This document shows, piece after piece, positions 32,998 to 44,000 of a DNA stretch of 64,000 nt; position 1 is the stretch's first letter, and every line of letters starts with the position of its first letter. A model generated the notes under the pieces. It saw only the letters and a program-made list of their open reading frames with translations, ran no database searches and was not told the origin of the DNA. Origin of the DNA: Cordilura impudica (taxonomy: Eukaryota > Arthropoda > Insecta > Diptera > Scathophagidae); NCBI GenBank assembly GCA_963682025.1, contig OY821521.1, forward strand, positions 114,615,111 to 114,679,110, in the 5' to 3' direction. A program made the position numbers and the translations under genes.

Positions 32998-33002
32998 TGG
33001 CA

Positions 33003-33716
33003 ATAAAGGAAGTTGCTGACTGGTTGGGTCGGAATATTCTGTCTACAACCGCAGTCAACATCTACTCTGATAGTCAGGCCGCGGTAAAATCCTTGGAAAC
33101 AATGTTCCTGAAAACAAGAACCACCCTTAACTGCCGCACGTCTTTAAATGAGATGGCCAAGCAGTTCGACATTAGACTCATTTGGGTCCCAGGGCACAGG
33201 AATATACCGGGAAACTGTAAAGCTGACAAGTTGGCAAGACAGGGCACTACCTTACGGGTTCCAGCGGACTTGGAATGTGTTGGTATACCCCTGGAGTCTT
33301 GCAGGCTGGAACTTCGACTTCACACCGCCGGCATAACCGACAACAGATGGGCTAATGGATCAACGTGCAGGATCACGAGACAGATCTGGCCGGCTCTAAA
33401 TCATAAGCATACTAGCGCGCTGCTATCACTCCCCCGTGGGGAGATTTCAACAGTAGTTATCACTGGGCACTGCCTCATAGGGAGACACGCTGAACGCCTC
33501 AGGGTCTCGTTAAATGACTTCTGTCGTAGCTGCATGGATGTGGAGGAGGTGGAGAGTATGGAGCACTTCCTTTGCTATTGCCCGGCGCTCTCCAGAACGA
33601 GACTTCGAACATTGGGATCGCCGTTTCTTCACGATCTCTCTGATCTCTCAAATGTGGACATTTCACATATCAGGGGCTTCATCAGGAGCTCAAACTGGTT
33701 CTACGGTGGGGAATGA
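33003..33716 (+). pseudogene. LOA-type ORF2: RNase H second half and C-terminal zinc knuckle
   Basis: VNIYSDSQAAVKSL carries the third catalytic Asp, and WVPGHRNIPGNCKADKLAR the H...D end of RNase H. Then HCLIGRHAERL and CRSCMDVEEVESMEHFLCYC form the C-x2-C-x8-H-x3-C motif typical of this group. A stop follows FYGGE. Confidence 0.85.
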
Positions 33717-33796
33717 GGGGAACACCTATTCGTCCCGTGGTATCACAATGGACCCCAGAGTCTAAGTGTGCTTTTCTTTGGTTTAGCAGCCACTAT

Positions 33797-33816
33797 CAAC
33801 CTAACCTAACCTAACC
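33797..33816 (+). repeat. CCTAA-repeat 3' tail of the LOA-type element
   Basis: About four CCTAA/ACCTA units end the element and touch the 11-bp target duplication. The complement is TTAGG, the common arthropod telomere repeat. Confidence 0.7.
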
Positions 33817-34161
33817 TACTCTTTCGTTCAATTCTCGGGACCAGATGAACCGATTTGGACGATTTTAAATAGCAAACTTCTCAGGATGTCAATGAATCAT
33901 TTTTATGCCAACGAGCAACCTATTTGCCCGATTAAAGCCGTCATCGTGATTTCCACAGATGGACAGCCGGACAGACGGATATCGCTATATCAACTCCGCT
34001 TGTTATAAGGTTCACAAATATATATATTTTATGGGGTCCAGATTTTTTTTTAATTATTACAAACGGAATGACAAACTTATATATACCCTCTGCTCACTGG
34101 AGTGGAGGCTATTAAAAAAAACTCTGGTCCGATGAAAATGACAATATATAACAACATGTAC

Positions 34162-35100
34162 AGCCGTATTCATAAAAATTCTAAACAGCATTTCAAATCC
34201 ATTTTAAGCCAAAATCGATAAAATTGTATTCATAAACGAATTTTAGCTTAAAATACCTATTTTAAACCTTGTGTAAATAAAAGAATTTTAAAATTGGTTC
34301 GACCCTATTTTAAACCTATTTTAAAATGACATTTGTGCTTTTTGCTTTGTGTTTGTTTTCAGTTTGAACAGAAGTTAGTTGATTTTTTAATGAGAAATAG
34401 ACAATTTATATTTGATTAATAGAATTGGTAAGAATTATTTTTATTGACAAAAATTATGTTTTAATTACATATATTTTGTTTACAATAGAAATTATTGCCC
34501 AAATCTCAAATAATCGTAAAAAGAAAATTTACAAAAAAAGGGAGCGACCCATTTGCTATTCCGGATAAGGAGCGCTCACGCTCGAAGTATTTATACAAAT
34601 TATTAAAGTAACTTAATTAAGTCAACTACATTAAAAGGAATATTTTTAATAACAAAGAAAACTAGTGATGTGTAAACAATCAAAACAAATTAAATAAAAC
34701 TGGTTATTTGAATACTTTTTTAATCTGCAATAAAATCACCACATAAATTACATATGTACCTATCATTTTGCTTTGAATGTTTTTCTTTATTTAATTAATA
34801 GACAAGTTTATCTTTATTTTTTTTTCTATAAAAACCATATTTTTCTCAAACACAGCAAAAAAAAATAATAGATACGAATACCGTATGAATTAATAACCAT
34901 GATTTTGCATCATTACTACTCAAGTGACAAATAAAAAATGTAGTGTTGCCATCATAGAGTTTAATAAAACGTTAAAACGTTTATTACTTAAAATACTGAT
35001 TATGAATACGAATTTTTAACAAACCTTTTTTAGGCTAAAAATGTGTTTTAACTAATTTGTATTTGAAACCTGATTTAAGTTTTTTTTATGAATACGGCTG
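34162..35100. mobile_element. MITE-like element with CAGCCGTATTCATAAAAA ends
   Basis: An inverted terminal repeat of about 18 bp (CAGCCGTATTCATAAAAA at 34162; its complement ends at about 35100). The subterminal sequences are rich in CATTTTAAGC/AATTTTAAGC-type motifs. The interior is AT-rich and non-coding. No clear target duplication, so the superfamily is open. Confidence 0.6.
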
Positions 35101-36040
35101 GAAGTCTTTAAGACTCCTACATTGAAATAAATTTCACACCTTATGTGCAAAATTATGCAGCACTGTTCTTGAAACGTTGTTATTTGAATAAGAATGAATT
35201 TTAAATAACATGAAATTGAAATTTTGGGTTTCTTGAAAACACAAATTTTATATTTTCGAAATCATATCATACCATATGTTATCTAGAAACCGAGGTGCCA
35301 TATGGTTCTTTAGTCACTTTCACAAAACACCTTAAGTAATTTTTGCATGTTTTTCCTTAAGATTATAAAGAAAGTAAAAAAAAAATATTTTTTTTTTAAA
35401 TAACATATAATTGTTTTTGTTCTTCAATTTCATTCAATTAAGAATGACTTCTCTTTTTGAAATAAGTTAGGCATCACAAAAGAAAATTCGTAATTCAAAT
35501 ATATTGGATTTGACTGGCATCACTACTGTTTCGAACATAAACAAAGTTGTGGCAGTCATAGCCAAAAAAAAATAAAAATATGTGATTTGAGTGAAATATT
35601 ATTTTAAATTTCTTTATTCGTAATAATTGGTACATAAAGAATCTATGTTATAATTGAAAAAATTATAAAGGAAAATAGATTGTGCAAATAAAAAGTTTTT
35701 ATTATAGTTATAGAACAACATCATCTCCAAAAGTGTGTTTTATTAACATTGACTACTGATTATGAGTTTTTTTTTTAAATCAACGCAAAATGTAGACGTT
35801 TTTTAAAATATTTTTTTTTCATAAAATCAATGTCTAATTTTTTAAAATAATGACAATGTTCAATAAAAAACATGTTTGAATTTAAATATCTATTGTTTTT
35901 TTTATCTCTTAAGACCTGTGTAGTAGAAAAAGGGCATTTGTTTTGATTTCACAAAACCTTTTCGATGTGAATTAAAACAAGAAAAAATATTCTTTATTAA
36001 AGCGTAGTAATAGGTATCATTTTTTAATTTTTGATTTTCT
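35101..36040. other. AT-rich DNA without recognised gene
   Basis: Nothing supportable on either strand. Confidence 0.5.
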
Positions 36041-36049
36041 TGCAGGGCC

Positions 36050-36960
36050 CACAACTTTAAACTTAGTATTTGTTTTATTTAATTCATAAACGTTAATGCT
36101 GAAAACTGGGGTATTTTGTTCATATATTTTAAGGTCAGGAAATAATATTGGAAATGACTTAATCGAAAAATCTATAGTCATTCCCCTGAATTTTATTTCT
36201 GTTGAACTTATGTCATTAATTTTATAATATTTAATGTCAAATAATTTTTTTTATCTCTCTCCTTAAACTCACTTGCTTGTCTCTCCAACTCTTCAATATT
36301 TCTGATACCATTGATAAAGTTGCAAAATGTTATATTGAAGACATTGTGTCCCCTTCGGATGAATTTTAAACGTACATACCAAATAGCACCATATTTATTT
36401 TTATAAAATCAAATTCCATCAATCCTTCAATTAAAAGTTCCTTATAATCAGTTCCTTCTGCAAATTACTAGATATCCGGAATTACTTCACTACACGAGGA
36501 TTTCTTAGTGTTATTTCGGCTATATTTTCCTTTAAAATGGTTGCGGAATTGGCTTTATGCATTTTGTAGGCAAATGACTTTCGTATTTATTTTGACGAAT
36601 ATCTATTTCGCACACTTCGCAAAATATTTCAATTATTTTCACTTTCTTTCGATTTACATTTTCATTAAAAATTCCGCGTCTTTATACAGCTACATTCTCA
36701 CGTTCTTTATGAATATTTTCATCGCAGCCTAATAGTGCATCTTGAAATTATTTGCTCCTTCCACAGTTAAACCGCATTCAGAGCACAAACTTTTTGTTGA
36801 ATTTTCCGTATTAGGATTAGTTGTACGTTTATGTATTTTTTTATTATTTTGAAATAGTGTACATGAAAGTGTAGTTGACTACTGAGTGAACTGAGAACTA
36901 TTTCGTTCTTTAATACTATTTTCTCTTGATTTATTACCATACTAAGACATCTGGAGCGAA
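36050..36960 (-). pseudogene. Polinton-type polymerase N-terminal debris (tentative)
   Basis: The minus strand in shifting frames gives KSLCSECGLTVEG, then a CEVCEIDIRQNKYESHLP zinc-finger-like piece, then ELERQASEFKERD. It ends with IKFRGMTIDFSIKSFPILFP and TPVFSINVYELN. The last two resemble the G-I-FP--I-DI--FE--N-ISINVY block preceding the polymerase domain of Polinton-like elements as I recall it. Stops are frequent. It may be related to the C-terminal fragment at 17340-17680. Confidence 0.35.
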
Positions 36961-36994
36961 TTCGTTGTTCCTCGTCTTTTAAATTAAGACTGTT

Positions 36995-37108
36995 TAATAA
37001 AATATGATGAGAGCGACTTGTATATTTAGGGCCGCATGTAAAAAAATTAAATTAAAATATGATGAGAGCAACTTGTATATTTAGGGCCGTATGTAAAAAA
37101 ATTAAAGT
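36995..37108 (+). repeat. Tandem duplication of about 55 bp
   Basis: Two copies of AAAATATGATGAGAGC..TTGTATATTTAGGGCC-type sequence ending ATGTAAAAAAATTAA lie next to each other. Confidence 0.75.
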
Positions 37109-37314
37109 GTACTTCAAGTAGCATAATGCTCATAGTAGCAAAGTGCTCAGCATAGTGCGGTAAACCCTGTCGTTACAGACTTACAGATGATATACATGTT
37201 TATTTTTTTATATATATTATGTTTATTTTCATTTTCAACATTTCAGTCACAAAACCATAAAAAATTAACAATAACCCTATCTAAAAAAAATACGTTTTTT
37301 TTTTGAAAACACAA

Positions 37315-37655
37315 ACAATGCATTTAATTTTTCATTTTCCATTTTTCGTTTTTCATTTTTCAATTTTCGTTTTTCATTTTCCTTATTTCGTTTTTCATTT
37401 TCCATTTTCCGTTTTCAATTTTCATTTTCCATATTTCATTTTTCGTTTTTCATTTTTCAATTCTCGTTTTTCATTTTTAATTTTCCTTTTTTATTTTCCA
37501 TTTTTTATTTTCCATTTTTAATTTTTCATTTTCCATTTTTCAATTTTCATTTTCCATTTTTCATTTTTCGTTTATAAATTTTCGTTTTTCATTTTTCATT
37601 TTCAATTTTCCTTTTTTAATTTTCCATTTTTCATTTTGAATTTTTTTCATGGTAC
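37315..37655 (+). repeat. Polypyrimidine TTTTCATTTTYC-type tract, 340 bp
   Basis: Units of TTTCATTTTCCATTTTTCG and variants; the 72-aa Phe-rich ORF (37303-37521) is its translation and is not a gene. Counterpart of 4155-4335. Confidence 0.8.
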
Positions 37656-37682
37656 TTTTTGTTTGACTTTTATAGGGATTAT

Positions 37683-38055
37683 TTTTATACCCTCCACACG
37701 TCAGTCGTCATCGAAAAACTAATTTCCGACCCCATAAAGTATATATATTCTTGATCCTTATCACAGCTCGATTCGATATAGCGATGTCCGTCTGTCCGTC
37801 TGTCTGTTGAAATCACGCTCATTCACAAAAAAAGCCATCTAACTGGATAAGGCTACAATAATATCATTTGCCATAATTCCCAGCAGTACGGTACTGAAAA
37901 TTGGCTAAATCGGGCACCATCGTGATTAGATACGAGCAAAAATATGTAGATACCTTTAAAAAAAACATAAAACCCAGTGTGTTTGTTGTAACAGTTTAGT
38001 GGTTGAACATTATAATTGTACAACAACATAAAAAAATGCCACAAAAAAATTATGC
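37683..38055 (+). mobile_element. DINE/mini-me-like element
   Basis: Begins ATACCCTCCACACGTCAGTC, has GTCCGTCTGTCCGTCTGTCTG at about 37787-37807, and ends in the AACACACTGGG-type block read in reverse. Inverse of 4365-4860. Confidence 0.65.
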
Positions 38056-38061
38056 ATCTTA

Positions 38062-38850
38062 TATATATTTACGCTGATCCCTGACTCACTGACTGATTCT
38101 GTAACGCTGAAATAATACACATAGCACTCCCTACAAAGCTATGCGAAATACACAAACAAAATTTAATCTTTCTCATTTTATACAAACCCACTCACAATTT
38201 TCTCTCTTCTATGTTACCAACCAGTGCTGCAATTAAATCTTCTGAAAATCGACAATTTTGGAAACTAAGTCGCCAAAATCGTCATTTTGAAAACAAGAAA
38301 CTGTCAAGATAATAAAAATAAAACTCTACAAAATATTACAAAAGGAAACAATCAAATTTATTTATATCATTCATATTACGAATATTATTACAGCATTGGT
38401 TATTTCTAATGTATTAAGTGGTGAAATTTCAACGAAAAAAATTTAACACACCAATCAACTAAATAATTTTATTGACATGTATCTATAGCTGAAACATATA
38501 ATATAGATTTAAAGTATCGCCGTAATTGAAACTTAAATCTTAAATAGAGATGCTATTCAAGGTATTTCCGTTTTGAAACGACTTGACCCAGAATTATATC
38601 TATACATACTTTGTAATTTCCATTTACACTGAACAAAAACTATCAATTTTCGATAAACAACCCATTAATTGGTAACCCTTGAAATCGTAATTTTTATACT
38701 ACTGATAATTTTAAATCTTCAATCATCATTTTTACAAATTTAACAAATCATTTTAACAAATTGCAAAATCGTCGAAATTACAATAAGTTGTCAAAATTGG
38801 CAAAATTGCAAAATCGTCGAAATTACAATAAGTTGTCAAAATTGGCAACA
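38062..38850 (-). repeat. Dispersed repeat D, copy 2
   Basis: Inverse of 20904-21731. Near its end a 44-bp unit (GCAAAATCGTCGAAATTACA core) is tandemly duplicated at about 38758-38845, which the other copy lacks. Confidence 0.7.
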
Positions 38851-38967
38851 CTTACTAAACTTCTTCGTTTGTCTGTTTTGTTTTTCATCTCAAAATTGTT
38901 TTGTATTGTTAAGAGTACTTTCGCTCAGTTCATTAATGGCCAGCACTTACCAAAGAGCATGCTTTTT

Positions 38968-39969
38968 ATACCCTCCACTTCAGTGTGCAGAGGCTTTATA
39001 TAAGTTTGTCATTCCGTTTGTAATAATTAGAAAAAAAAATTTGGACCCCATAAAATATATATATTTGTGATCCTTATAACAACCGGAGTTGATATAGCGA
39101 TGTCCGTCTGTCCGTCTGTCCGTCTGTCCGTCTGTGGAAATCACGATGACGGCATCAATCGGGCAGCTAGGGTGCTCGTTGGCATAAAAAATGATTCATT
39201 AACATCCTGAGAAGTTTGCTATTTAAAATCGTGCAAATCGGTTGATTAGGTCCCGAGAATTGGGTGAAGAAGTAAAAAAAGTCTTGAAAATATATTATTT
39301 GTTTATGTTGTTCTTGTCACGATCACGCCCTCAGTGGGATAGCTAGGGTACTTGTTATGATTTAAGCTGCGTTCACACTATGTGTTTTGCTTATGTTTTT
39401 CTTATTTTTTTAGCACGTGCAATTTGTACACATAGTGTGAACCCTTTCAAAAATTGTTTATGTAGAACACATTCGGCAAGACATATGTAAATTTTTCAAT
39501 TAGGGCAGGTTCTATTTTGGCATGACAACCATATGAAAATACAACACTTCTTGTGGCGAAAGAAAACAGAGTAAATTATAAAGATAAATATTGAAAGAAA
39601 AATAAATTGTTTAATATTAATTAACAATTAAAAAATATATAAAATATATAACTTTCTTTTTAACACTAATTTTTTGTAAATTCGCAAATTAAATCAGCTA
39701 TTGTTTACAGTTAGAGGTTATGTCATACAGAAATACATATGTACGTTTGAACGCAAAAATTATGAATTGTGTGTAAAACGCCAATTTTGACACACACGCG
39801 GAATTACGTATGGATCGTAAAACTGAATTTACATATGGAAAATACACATAGTGTAAACGCACCTTTACTAACGTCATGAGAAGGTTTCTGTGTGAAAAAT
39901 CATGAAAATCGGTTTAACAGGTCCCGAGAAATTGTTGAAAAGGTAAACAAAATTTAAAATATATGTTTC
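38968..39969 (+). mobile_element. DINE-like family B copy, 5' part, split twice
   Basis: Starts TATACCCTCCACTTCAGTGT with a doubled GTCCGTCT run at 39104-39134. A 500-bp MITE interrupts it at 39365-39864 and the BEL/Pao element at 39975. The continuation is at 48195-48500. Confidence 0.75.
39365..39864. mobile_element. PIF/Harbinger-like MITE nested in a family B repeat
   Basis: Inverted ends AGCTGCGTTCACACTATGTG and ACACATAGTGTAAACGCACCT differ at few positions. TTA flanks both sides (39362-39364, 39865-39867), the 3-bp duplication type of PIF/Harbinger. Removing it restores family B sequence. Confidence 0.7.
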
Positions 39970-39974
39970 TCTAT

Positions 39975-40234
39975 TGTTAATTTGATAATATTTGTCTCGA
40001 AAAAAAAAATGGCTGAACAGAAAAGAAAACACAATCAGTTTATATTTTCTAAATCGTTATAATTTATTAAAAAATAATTCGGGGGTTAATTTCTCCGTAC
40101 GTACCGTACTTAGCTGGGGTATACAAGCGTATAAAAAAAGCTTTTTTTTTTCCTTTTTTAATACATAAAAAGCACTTAGACGCCAAATAGAAAAACAAAG
40201 GATAAGATAAAAAAAAGATAAAAGGCACTGAACA
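39975..40234 (-). repeat. 3' LTR of the BEL/Pao element
   Basis: 260 bp from TGTTAATTTG to GGCACTGAACA as written on the plus strand. It matches 47897-48154. It lacks the roughly 35 bp that extend the other LTR to the target duplication. Confidence 0.85.
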
Positions 40235-40335
40235 ACAAGAATGCAACAAGGAAGGCGGAGGATACAGCGGTAAAAACAAAGGAAAAAAGAGTTAAAAAAA
40301 ATTCATTTAAATAAATAAAAAAAAAAAAAAAATAT
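40235..40335. other. Junction between extra ORF and 3' LTR
   Basis: Plus-strand purine-rich sequence where a minus-strand polypurine tract would be expected; none is visible. This fits a deletion or rearrangement at the 3' LTR edge. Confidence 0.5.
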
Positions 40336-40977
40336 TTACATTTGTATATATGGATGTATATAAACAAAAGAAGATAATGTTATATATAAAAAAAAATTAA
40401 ATTCGCGCAGTGTGAACGTTAATACGATGGTGGCGTTAGGTTGGCCTGGGTACGCCATTTGTGCAGGTGCCATCACATTCTGCGCCATACTCTGCTGGAG
40501 CTGATGGTTGCAGCAATGACCACTGCAATGATTTGGTTTGTTGTTGTTGTTATTGTTGATGGGGTTGTTGTTGTTGACGTGGTTTTCGTTCCGCCTTTTG
40601 TTCTTCCGCTTATTTCGCCGCTTTGCGCATATTTGCCTTACGGTGGTAACAACGGTAGGCTCACTGGGAACTGGAGGATTCGGTTGGACTGGTGGAGCTG
40701 CTCGGGAATTTTTATGGTTTTTGAACCGATGCAGCAGAGAATGATGGTCCGACATACATTCTATACATCTCTCCCGGCTACTACATCGGTCCTTCATGTG
40801 GGAATGTGCCAAGCAATTAAAACAATACTGGAAACGTTTGACAGTTTCCCACCGCTCTTTCACCGACATTTTCCGAAATTTAAGGCATTTACGCAGCGCG
40901 TGCTCGCTCTTGCACAAGCGGCAATCGCGCAGGCTCTCATCACGAGGTGCCTTCTGGGTGTCCACCAGCTTCGCCAT
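40336..40977 (-). CDS. Extra post-integrase CCHC protein of the BEL/Pao element
   Basis: 213 codons from MAKLVDTQKAPRDESLRD; the frame is open about 45 bases further upstream. It encodes a complete second zinc-knuckle array: CRLCKSEHALRKC, CFNCLAHSHMKDRC and CIECMSDHHSLLH, homologous to that of gag. A Pro-rich stretch, a basic KRRNKRKNKRRN cluster and an Asn run follow. The end (NATIVLTFTL, then Phe/Tyr-rich) may be the remains of a protease-like region, cut by a deletion reaching into the 3' LTR. Likely roles are nucleic-acid binding or chaperone, expressed from a spliced RNA; this is inference. Confidence 0.7.
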   Translation of the reverse strand: MAKLVDTQKAPRDESLRDCRLCKSEHALRKCLKFRKMSVKERWETVKRFQYCFNCLAHSHMKDRCSSRERCIECMSDHHSLLHRFKNHKNSRAAPPVQPNPPVPSEPTVVTTVRQICAKRRNKRKNKRRNENHVNNNNPINNNNNNKPNHCSGHCCNHQLQQSMAQNVMAPAQMAYPGQPNATIVLTFTLREFNFFLYITLSSFVYIHPYIQM

Positions 40978-41035
40978 TTCCTTCTGTAGTACGATGCACT
41001 CGGAGACGGGCAGAAACCTTTGACATCTTCAACAA

Positions 41036-41054
41036 CTAAGGGGGAAAAAAAAAA
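41036..41054 (-). promoter_or_regulatory. Candidate 3' splice acceptor after integrase
   Basis: On the minus strand a run of T then CCCCC leads to TTAG within 30 bp of the integrase stop, ahead of the extra CCHC ORF. It occupies the same relative position as the acceptor at 1663-1682 in the other BEL/Pao copy. Confidence 0.45.
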
Positions 41055-41058
41055 AATA

Positions 41059-44000
41059 TTAATTGGGTTCTTCATTGGGTAGGAGAACCAGCTTCACAAT
41101 TGGGCGGGTAAAAATTCCAGAAGCAGTTCTCACGTCAGCTGCGCGGACTTTCAAATCATCTCCTAGGTAGACCTTTTCAAGTCGCCCTAATTTCCATTCA
41201 TTAGGAGGGAGATTATCTTGTCGGATAACAACTAAGTCACCTACTGCAAAATCCTTCTGAGGATACTTCCACTTTACGCGTCTGTGGAGTTCCTTTAAAT
41301 ACTCTTCTTTCCACCTGAGAGCAAGTTGGTGGTGAAGAGCCTTAAGTTTTTGCCACCTATTGGCAACACTCAATTTCAAATCGGAATAGTCGGGTTCAGC
41401 GGGTGCTAATAAAGGCATTCCGACTAAAAAATGACCAGGGGTTAAAGGAAGTAGTTCCGTGGGGTTGTCGCTCATTGCACTTAGAGGCCTAGAATTTAAG
41501 CACGCTTCAATATGGGTTAGCATTGTCGTGAACTCTTCAAAAGTAAATCTCTGTGCATTAGAGACCTTCTTTAAATGGGTTTTTACACTATTTACGCCGG
41601 CTTCCCATAAGCCGCCCATGTGGGGTGCCCCAGGTGGAATAAAATGCCATTCTACTGGCTGAAACCCGTTTCCGACCAGAACTTTGTCCTTTAATTCGGC
41701 CAGAAACTTTTTCGAATCGACTTCGAGTAAATTTGAAGCACCCACAAAGGCTGTCCCATTATCAGAGTATAAATGGGACGGGCATCCTCGTCGTGAGAAA
41801 AAACGAGTGAAAGCCGCCAAAAAGGTATCAGACGACATGTCGCCTGTAGCCTCTAAATGAATTGCCTTTGTCGAAAAACAAACGAATACTAGAACATATC
41901 CTTTTGTGATTCGACAACCCCTTCCCATGTAGGATTTTATATCAAATGGACCTGCGAAATCTAAACCGGTATGAGTAAAAGGTCTCGAAAGAACACTTCG
42001 CTCAGGGGGTAAAGCAGCCATTATCTGCAGACCGGTTTTCTTTCGGTAAATGGTACATTGTTTGCAATTATCAATTACCGAACGAATCAAATTCTTTAAT
42101 TTCGGAACCCAAAACTCAATTCGTACAAGGCGCAATACTAATGAATGCCCACCATGTACTGAGCATTTATGGACATGTTCCACATATAAACGGGTAAAAC
42201 GAGCCGAATAGGGTAAGATTTTCGGAAATCGTTCATCATATGTCAGACCGGGTGATCGCACTAATCTGCCATTCATTCTAACAAATCCATTAGAATCTAT
42301 AAAGGGGCTTAATGTGAGTAAACTACTTTTTGGGGATAAGGGAATACCTTTCGATAAATTATCATATTCTGCAATATAGGCCTGTTGACATACGAGAATT
42401 AAACGATCTCTTACAAACTTCAGCTCAGATTGAGTCATATTTGGAGTAGCATATAGACTGGTGCGTGTACGCAAATAGTGCAAACACCGAAACCAATACG
42501 CTACAACTCGCATTGCACGGGGTAATTCAGAGAATCGTGCGAGTATGTCAAATGGCTTTTTCATCTCCGCATGATGGGACTGAATTTCCAAATGAATATG
42601 ATAATTAAACGTTTTCTGTGGCCAGTTTTCCCTAGGCTGTTGCAACCATTTCGGACCGTGCCACCATAACAAATTGTTTATCAAATCGCTAGCGAGAGAT
42701 CCACGACTTGCCAAATCGGCGGGGTTGTCTTTGGAATCTACATGAGACCAATTCTCATTTCCAACTTTACTTAAAATAAGCGCCACTCTGTTCTTGACTA
42801 AAGTAGGCCAATGGCATGGGGGTTTTTTAAGCCAAGATAAAACAATGGTAGAATCAGTCCACAGATAAATCTTGTTCTTGGCTAGATTTAGTTGACCACA
42901 TAACGATTCTATCATATTTGCCATTAATGTCGCTCCGCAAAGCTCCAAACGGGGTAGTGTTTCAAATTTAACAGGCGCTACTTTCGTTTTAGACGCAAAT
43001 AAATGCATTTTAACCTCAGACGAGGAGGTACTACGAACATAAAGAGTGGCAGCATATGCTTTTTCAGAACCATCACAAAACCCGTGGATCTCAATCTCAT
43101 AATTGGGGTGAAAATTAACCCATCTTGGAATGCTAATTCTCTCAATATTTTTATAATCGCTTAAAAATCCGTGCCATTGCTTTAGAGTTACGGGGTTTAA
43201 GCATTCATCCCAATCTGTCTTGTCTTTCCATATTTGTTGCATTATCATTTTTGCAACAATTATTTTCGGAGAGAGCCAACCGGCGGGGTCGAATAGTTTT
43301 GCTATTTCTGACAAGACAGCACGCTTTGTAACAACATCCCTACCTGGCTGCGATATGAGTTTAAAATAGAAACTGTCACTATCAGCGTTCCATCGCAAGC
43401 CAAGGGTCTTAGCTGTACTAGCATCCGAAAATTTCAAGAAGTTTGCATTTAACAGATACTCGCAGGGTAAATTTTCTAAAAGACGAATGTGGTTTGCAGT
43501 CCATTTCCGAAGAACAAAACCAGCAGACCCAAGAACTTCAATAAGCTCATTTCGTCTTTTAAAAGCGTCCGCTAGCTCATGAGAGCCAACTAGTACATCA
43601 TCAACGTACATCTGGGTTTTCAAAATTTCGGATGCCGCAAGATTTTGAGCTTCACATTCTCTCGCTAATTGTATAAGAGTTCGAATTGCAAGATGCGGCA
43701 CACAGTTCACTCCAAACGTCACCGTATTAAGCTCATAATCCTTTACGTCGACCTCGGGATCCTTACGGAATAAAATCCGCTGAAAGTGGGTTTGATTAGG
43801 GTGAATCAAAATTTGTCGATACATTTTTTCAATATCGGCATTAAAAACGTAACGGTAAAGTCGCCAACGCAGAATTAAAACCGTTAAATCTGCCTGTAAT
43901 ACAGGACCGGGGTGCAAAATATTGTTTAAACTTACGCCATTAGACGACGGATTTGAAGCGTTAAATACTACCCTAAGCTTGGTAGTAACACTATCGGGTT

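Larger units (their letters stand above)
26305..33816 (+). mobile_element. I/LOA-group non-LTR retrotransposon, 5'-truncated, with two nested insertions
   Basis: Flanked by the 11-bp direct repeat TACTCTTTCGT (26294-26304 and 33817-33827), a clean target duplication. The sequence starts within the end of ORF1, with an in-frame TAG. ORF2 starts at ATGATG (26415) overlapping that ORF1 frame. It runs endonuclease, RT, RNase H and C-terminal zinc knuckle, with a tail of CCTAA repeats. RT is split by 27556-29175 and RNase H by 30517-32997. An RNase H plus a CxxC-x8-H-x3-C end argues for the I group (LOA, R1 or I clades); the clade is not settled. Confidence 0.8.
26040..34118 (-). mobile_element. 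DINE-like family B copy split by an LOA-type insertion
   Basis: The minus strand of 33828-34118 carries the family B start (CCTCCACTCCAGTGAGCAG, the mini-me core, GTCCGTCTGTCCGGCTGTCC and ATCGTGATGA blocks). 26304-26040 carries the continuation (AAAAAAAGTCTTGAAAAAAT, TTGTTCTTGTCACGATAACG). The two parts join when 26305-33827 is removed. Confidence 0.75.

Noticed and set aside
33797..33816. Telomere end
   Set aside because: Only about four CCTAA units, bounded by a target duplication and internal sequence; it is a retroelement tail.
37303..37521. 72-codon Phe-rich ORF
   Set aside because: Pure translation of the polypyrimidine tract.
40441..40989. 182-codon plus-strand ORF
   Set aside because: Antisense shadow of the CCHC ORF at 40336-40977; Val/Phe runs mirror its Asn-rich stretch.
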